Shown here: in pieces, positions 63,901 through 64,000 of the stretch
How positions within the stretch are numbered: position 1 is the first letter of the stretch
Layout: every line of letters begins with the position of its first letter
Source: Amycolatopsis orientalis DSM 40040 = KCTC 9412
Lineage (GTDB): Bacteria; Actinomycetota; Actinomycetes; Mycobacteriales; Pseudonocardiaceae
DNA: 64,000 nt
Direction of reading: 5' to 3'
Assembly (NCBI RefSeq): GCF_000478275.1
Contig: NZ_ASJB01000031.1
Coordinates: 21,850 to 85,849 of the forward strand
Notes under the pieces: generated by a model
What the model saw: the letters and a program-made list of their open reading frames with translations, nothing else
The model's database searches: none
What the model was told of the DNA's origin: nothing
Position numbers and translations under genes: made by a program

Positions 63901-64000
63901 CTGACCCTCCGAGCGCTCGACACCACTGCAGGCCAGATCGATCTAGTCACCGAGGTCGCCGACCGCTGTGAGACTGCAGCCGCAACGGAGTGTGCCAGCC
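60988..64000 (+). CDS. Very large helical protein, N-terminal 1004 codons, runs off the window
   Basis: Open from ATG 60988 (GTG 60940 in frame upstream) to the window end with no stop. It is almost entirely alpha-helical, with repeats like HEAT units (for example ANVLQALLKDVKRSDQPRRW; AGHDVVAAIMDCHPDDRGAI). Near residues 150-175, KLRRQADEGVHNDMSLAEVL has R154-X6-H161, the spacing of the HEPN RNase signature, followed by a hydrophobic helix (VLYDLTIAWFIRMF). No P-loop is visible in this part. Large proteins of this kind in accessory DNA are often defence or signalling factors; the assignment is unproven. Confidence 0.75.
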   Translation, partial: MTSAEEGSLPLELPADVAERMAEELPLSAKIIDCVRTASALIQQAIVDDQGLRLAESAGYNLREAFAAVVAEQTPADGRGLHTVLEAWRRYRDAPESERTTGLDALEQELRAVAEQRRQDSYHTARLVTFLRKRTGLDPLPDLDPTDDYKKLRRQADEGVHNDMSLAEVLVLYDLTIAWFIRMFTPPDQIVRALRALAAEPWQGSSQLVRLRGLANDAHHLRLFISTLTDGAWLMRLYDAGLIQLPEPNTPWPVFGLLDGLGKTEPDAVANVLQALLKDVKRSDQPRRWGQRFELLRVAAQIGEAGHDVVAAIMDCHPDDRGAIRALAVGVVKAADPAARVVDRVADRVLSGSPLDRNRYYYTTVLEQLVAGMTAVNAAERIRLLAIKVRKLAQHSETKFIALDSARLTSSLGDSHDFLSIITHYFAVALTRSRELGVTTFDLRQWTDTIPGEIGERATSRILANADDVPVQEQIDHITARLASNITGDDKDLIDAILARAPDPALLDAWRDALGVPPAAPEQIDGQFPRAWVSSWGWSVALPDSVLTDWQAAIEQVSEKYGHPNAAEFDTRVSASGFLVERSAYSTEKLAALPVLEAAQLVAQWRPDNASDGQMLGARELARALEVVVTDNVGAWIQDPAIVVATLREPLYVLHYFYALIAKAREAAAETPSLLDTVRRVRTAHQDPTVLGYDAFDYELNWRNVDSAGIELARALANADGDLSAHLDTVWDWARESIDLTPDPTEVESLTADRDTLRRAMSSDSGRALLATIAFAAWEYRRTEAVRADFSSLLDRVLAVDGTRGANYRALLAVRRPLLETLVPDWLTTNRSLLFGDNEVGAATFDITLQHAHPTAWLRDTLRERLFSAANSGSKPAITSLLLAVLDRSPEYTSDTVLTALRGNTASLSTANETMAFLVQECDTDDPRIPIASGFWRALIDADRGDVPAAVLSSSGRWAFVTGLDDDTWSTLTLRALDTTAGQIDLVTEVADRCETAAATECAS

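Overview
The window is high-GC DNA with frequent GTG starts, dense 4-nt start/stop overlaps and actinobacterial family signatures: PF04672-type S-adenosyl methyltransferases, a DUF3558-like lipoprotein, a DUF5753-like sensor domain, XRE regulators with TPR tails, and a LigD-type primase remnant. It is an accessory segment of an actinomycete chromosome, most likely Pseudonocardiaceae (family-level placement is inference). No rRNA, tRNA, CRISPR array, replication gene or conjugation gene was recognised.

Layout. (1) 138-5879, minus strand: a four-gene transposition module of three tyrosine-recombinase-fold proteins plus a 126-aa TnpC-like protein. All three junctions are 4-nt start/stop overlaps. 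(2) 6.5-18.4 kb: a conflict/defence-like region. It holds an unknown 392-aa protein, a frameshifted XRE-NTPase-repeat gene, a 66-aa two-helix membrane peptide with a decayed second copy 7 kb away, a 1418-aa caspase/NTPase/WD40 protein translationally coupled to an alpha/beta hydrolase, and a three-segment membrane protein. (3) 18.4-20.0 kb: non-coding DNA carrying a recurrent short motif. (4) 20.0-21.1 kb: two overlapping membrane-protein genes. (5) 21.2-24.2 kb, minus strand: an XRE-TPR regulator, an APH-fold kinase and a PP2C-like phosphatase in one operon.

(6) 24.5-27 kb: small hypotheticals around a HIT hydrolase. (7) 27.4-34.9 kb, minus strand: two EEP-fold (endonuclease/exonuclease/phosphatase) proteins, a DUF3558-like lipoprotein, a 286-aa hypothetical and a DUF5753-like protein. 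An S9 prolyl oligopeptidase sits between two imperfect copies of a segment duplication. (8) 35.8-43.8 kb: an XRE-TPR regulator, a HAD hydrolase, a methyltransferase run, an orphan ABC-type substrate-binding lipoprotein and a His-rich secreted peptide. One direct-repeat motif lies upstream of both the regulator and the first methyltransferase. (9) 43.8-49.8 kb: two multi-HTH proteins, lipoprotein and membrane hypotheticals, a cytidylate-kinase-like protein and a second HIT paralogue. (10) 50-51.8 kb: an ECF sigma factor with a zinc-binding tail, divergent from a GntR/UTRA regulator across two palindromic operators.

(11) 52-57.7 kb: small genes, a decayed fragment, an all-helical hypothetical and a TIR-coiled-coil protein, separated by three copies of a ~100-bp repeat. 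(12) 57.7-64 kb: a ceramidase-family protein, a DDE transposase, the tail of a LigD-type polymerase, and the first 1004 codons of a very large helical protein with a HEPN-like motif that runs off the end.

How the parts fit: signalling and immunity-type proteins (caspase, NTPase sensors, TIR, candidate HEPN, PP2C/kinase, XRE/GntR/ECF) cluster with recombinases, a transposase, repeats and decaying duplicates. This looks like a turnover hotspot. The most system-like units are the hydrolase plus caspase-NTPase-WD40 pair, the XRE-kinase-phosphatase operon, and the 35.7-43.8 kb regulator/methyltransferase group with its shared upstream motif.
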